The position numbers and the translations under genes were made by a program. A model generated the notes under the pieces. The model worked only from the letters and a program-made list of their open reading frames with translations. It had not been told where the DNA came from and did no database searches. A DNA stretch of 6,026 nucleotides from Sulfurimonas sp. (GTDB taxonomy: Bacteria; Campylobacterota; Campylobacteria; Campylobacterales; Sulfurimonadaceae): assembly GCA_002733155.1 (NCBI GenBank), contig NVUO01000030.1:13207-19232 (forward strand). The letters are read 5' to 3'. Position 1 is the first letter of the stretch. Each line of letters begins with the position of its first letter. Shown here piece after piece: positions 5,895 through 6,026 of the stretch.

Positions 5895-6026
5895 ATGTCA
5901 GATGAAAAAATAACTAAATTAGAGAAAGAAATAACTAAATTAAAGCAAGAAATTCAGTCATTAAAAAAGACTAAAAAATTTGGACTTGTATGGGAAGATA
6001 GAGAACGAGAACTAGGTATTGATGAT
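5895..6026 (+). CDS. N-terminus of a probable site-specific DNA methyltransferase (runs off the window)
   Basis: The frame stays open from ATG 5895 to the window end, giving 44 residues. AGAGGA (5881-5886) overlaps the end of the upstream gene and is a good ribosome binding site. Residues 1-27 form a charged heptad helix (KITKLEKEITKLKQEIQSLK) and are followed by KKFGLVWEDRERELGIDD. A leading coiled coil followed by (Y/F)GLVWE is, from memory, the usual N-terminus of adenine-specific Mod-type methyltransferases of type III or BREX-like systems, where S-adenosylmethionine and DPPY motifs come later. Those motifs are outside the window, so the product is an inference from the N-terminus and from the DUF6471 neighbour. 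Confidence 0.55.
   Translation, partial: MSDEKITKLEKEITKLKQEIQSLKKTKKFGLVWEDRERELGIDD

Overview
The window is AT-rich and carries Campylobacterota-like genes; a Sulfurimonas or Arcobacter-type genome is the best guess. The evidence is the phosphomannomutase/phosphoglucomutase sequence, the chemoreceptor signalling tip, the SCO-like remnant and the low-GC codon usage. This assignment rests on recognition of protein sequences, not on a search.

Left part (1-1979): two decayed genes in tandem on the plus strand. The first (55-371) looks like a remnant of a SCO-family, membrane-anchored thioredoxin-fold protein. Its start and C-terminus survive, but it has a frameshift, stops, and a missing middle that would have held the active site. 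It overlaps by ATGA a six-helix methyl-accepting chemotaxis gene (368-1900). That gene keeps one frame for 510 codons but is cut by three in-frame TAA codons, each of which could be a CAA (Gln) codon after one C-to-T change. A stem-loop terminator at 1945-1979 closes this side.

Centre (1958-3316, minus strand): an intact bifunctional phosphomannomutase/phosphoglucomutase gene, starting at TTG behind a strong GAGGAG. It is the only clearly housekeeping gene in the window.

Right part (about 3340 to the end): accessory DNA that looks like the edge of an integrated island. In order it holds a set of GGGACT repeats, partly phased by 11 bp; a tyrosine-recombinase gene cut off before its catalytic domain; an apparently intact IS1595-family insertion (ISNwi1-like transposase on the minus strand, plus a convergent passenger gene for a coiled-coil/winged-helix protein); then a small DUF6471 gene followed closely by the first 44 codons of a gene that resembles a DNA methyltransferase. 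The last two suggest that a restriction-modification or related defence operon starts here and continues beyond the window. Two palindromes lie upstream of that operon, one of them over its predicted -35, and may be operators.

The most interesting points are the DUF6471-methyltransferase operon, the IS1595 passenger gene, and the three CAA-like TAA codons in an otherwise well preserved chemoreceptor.
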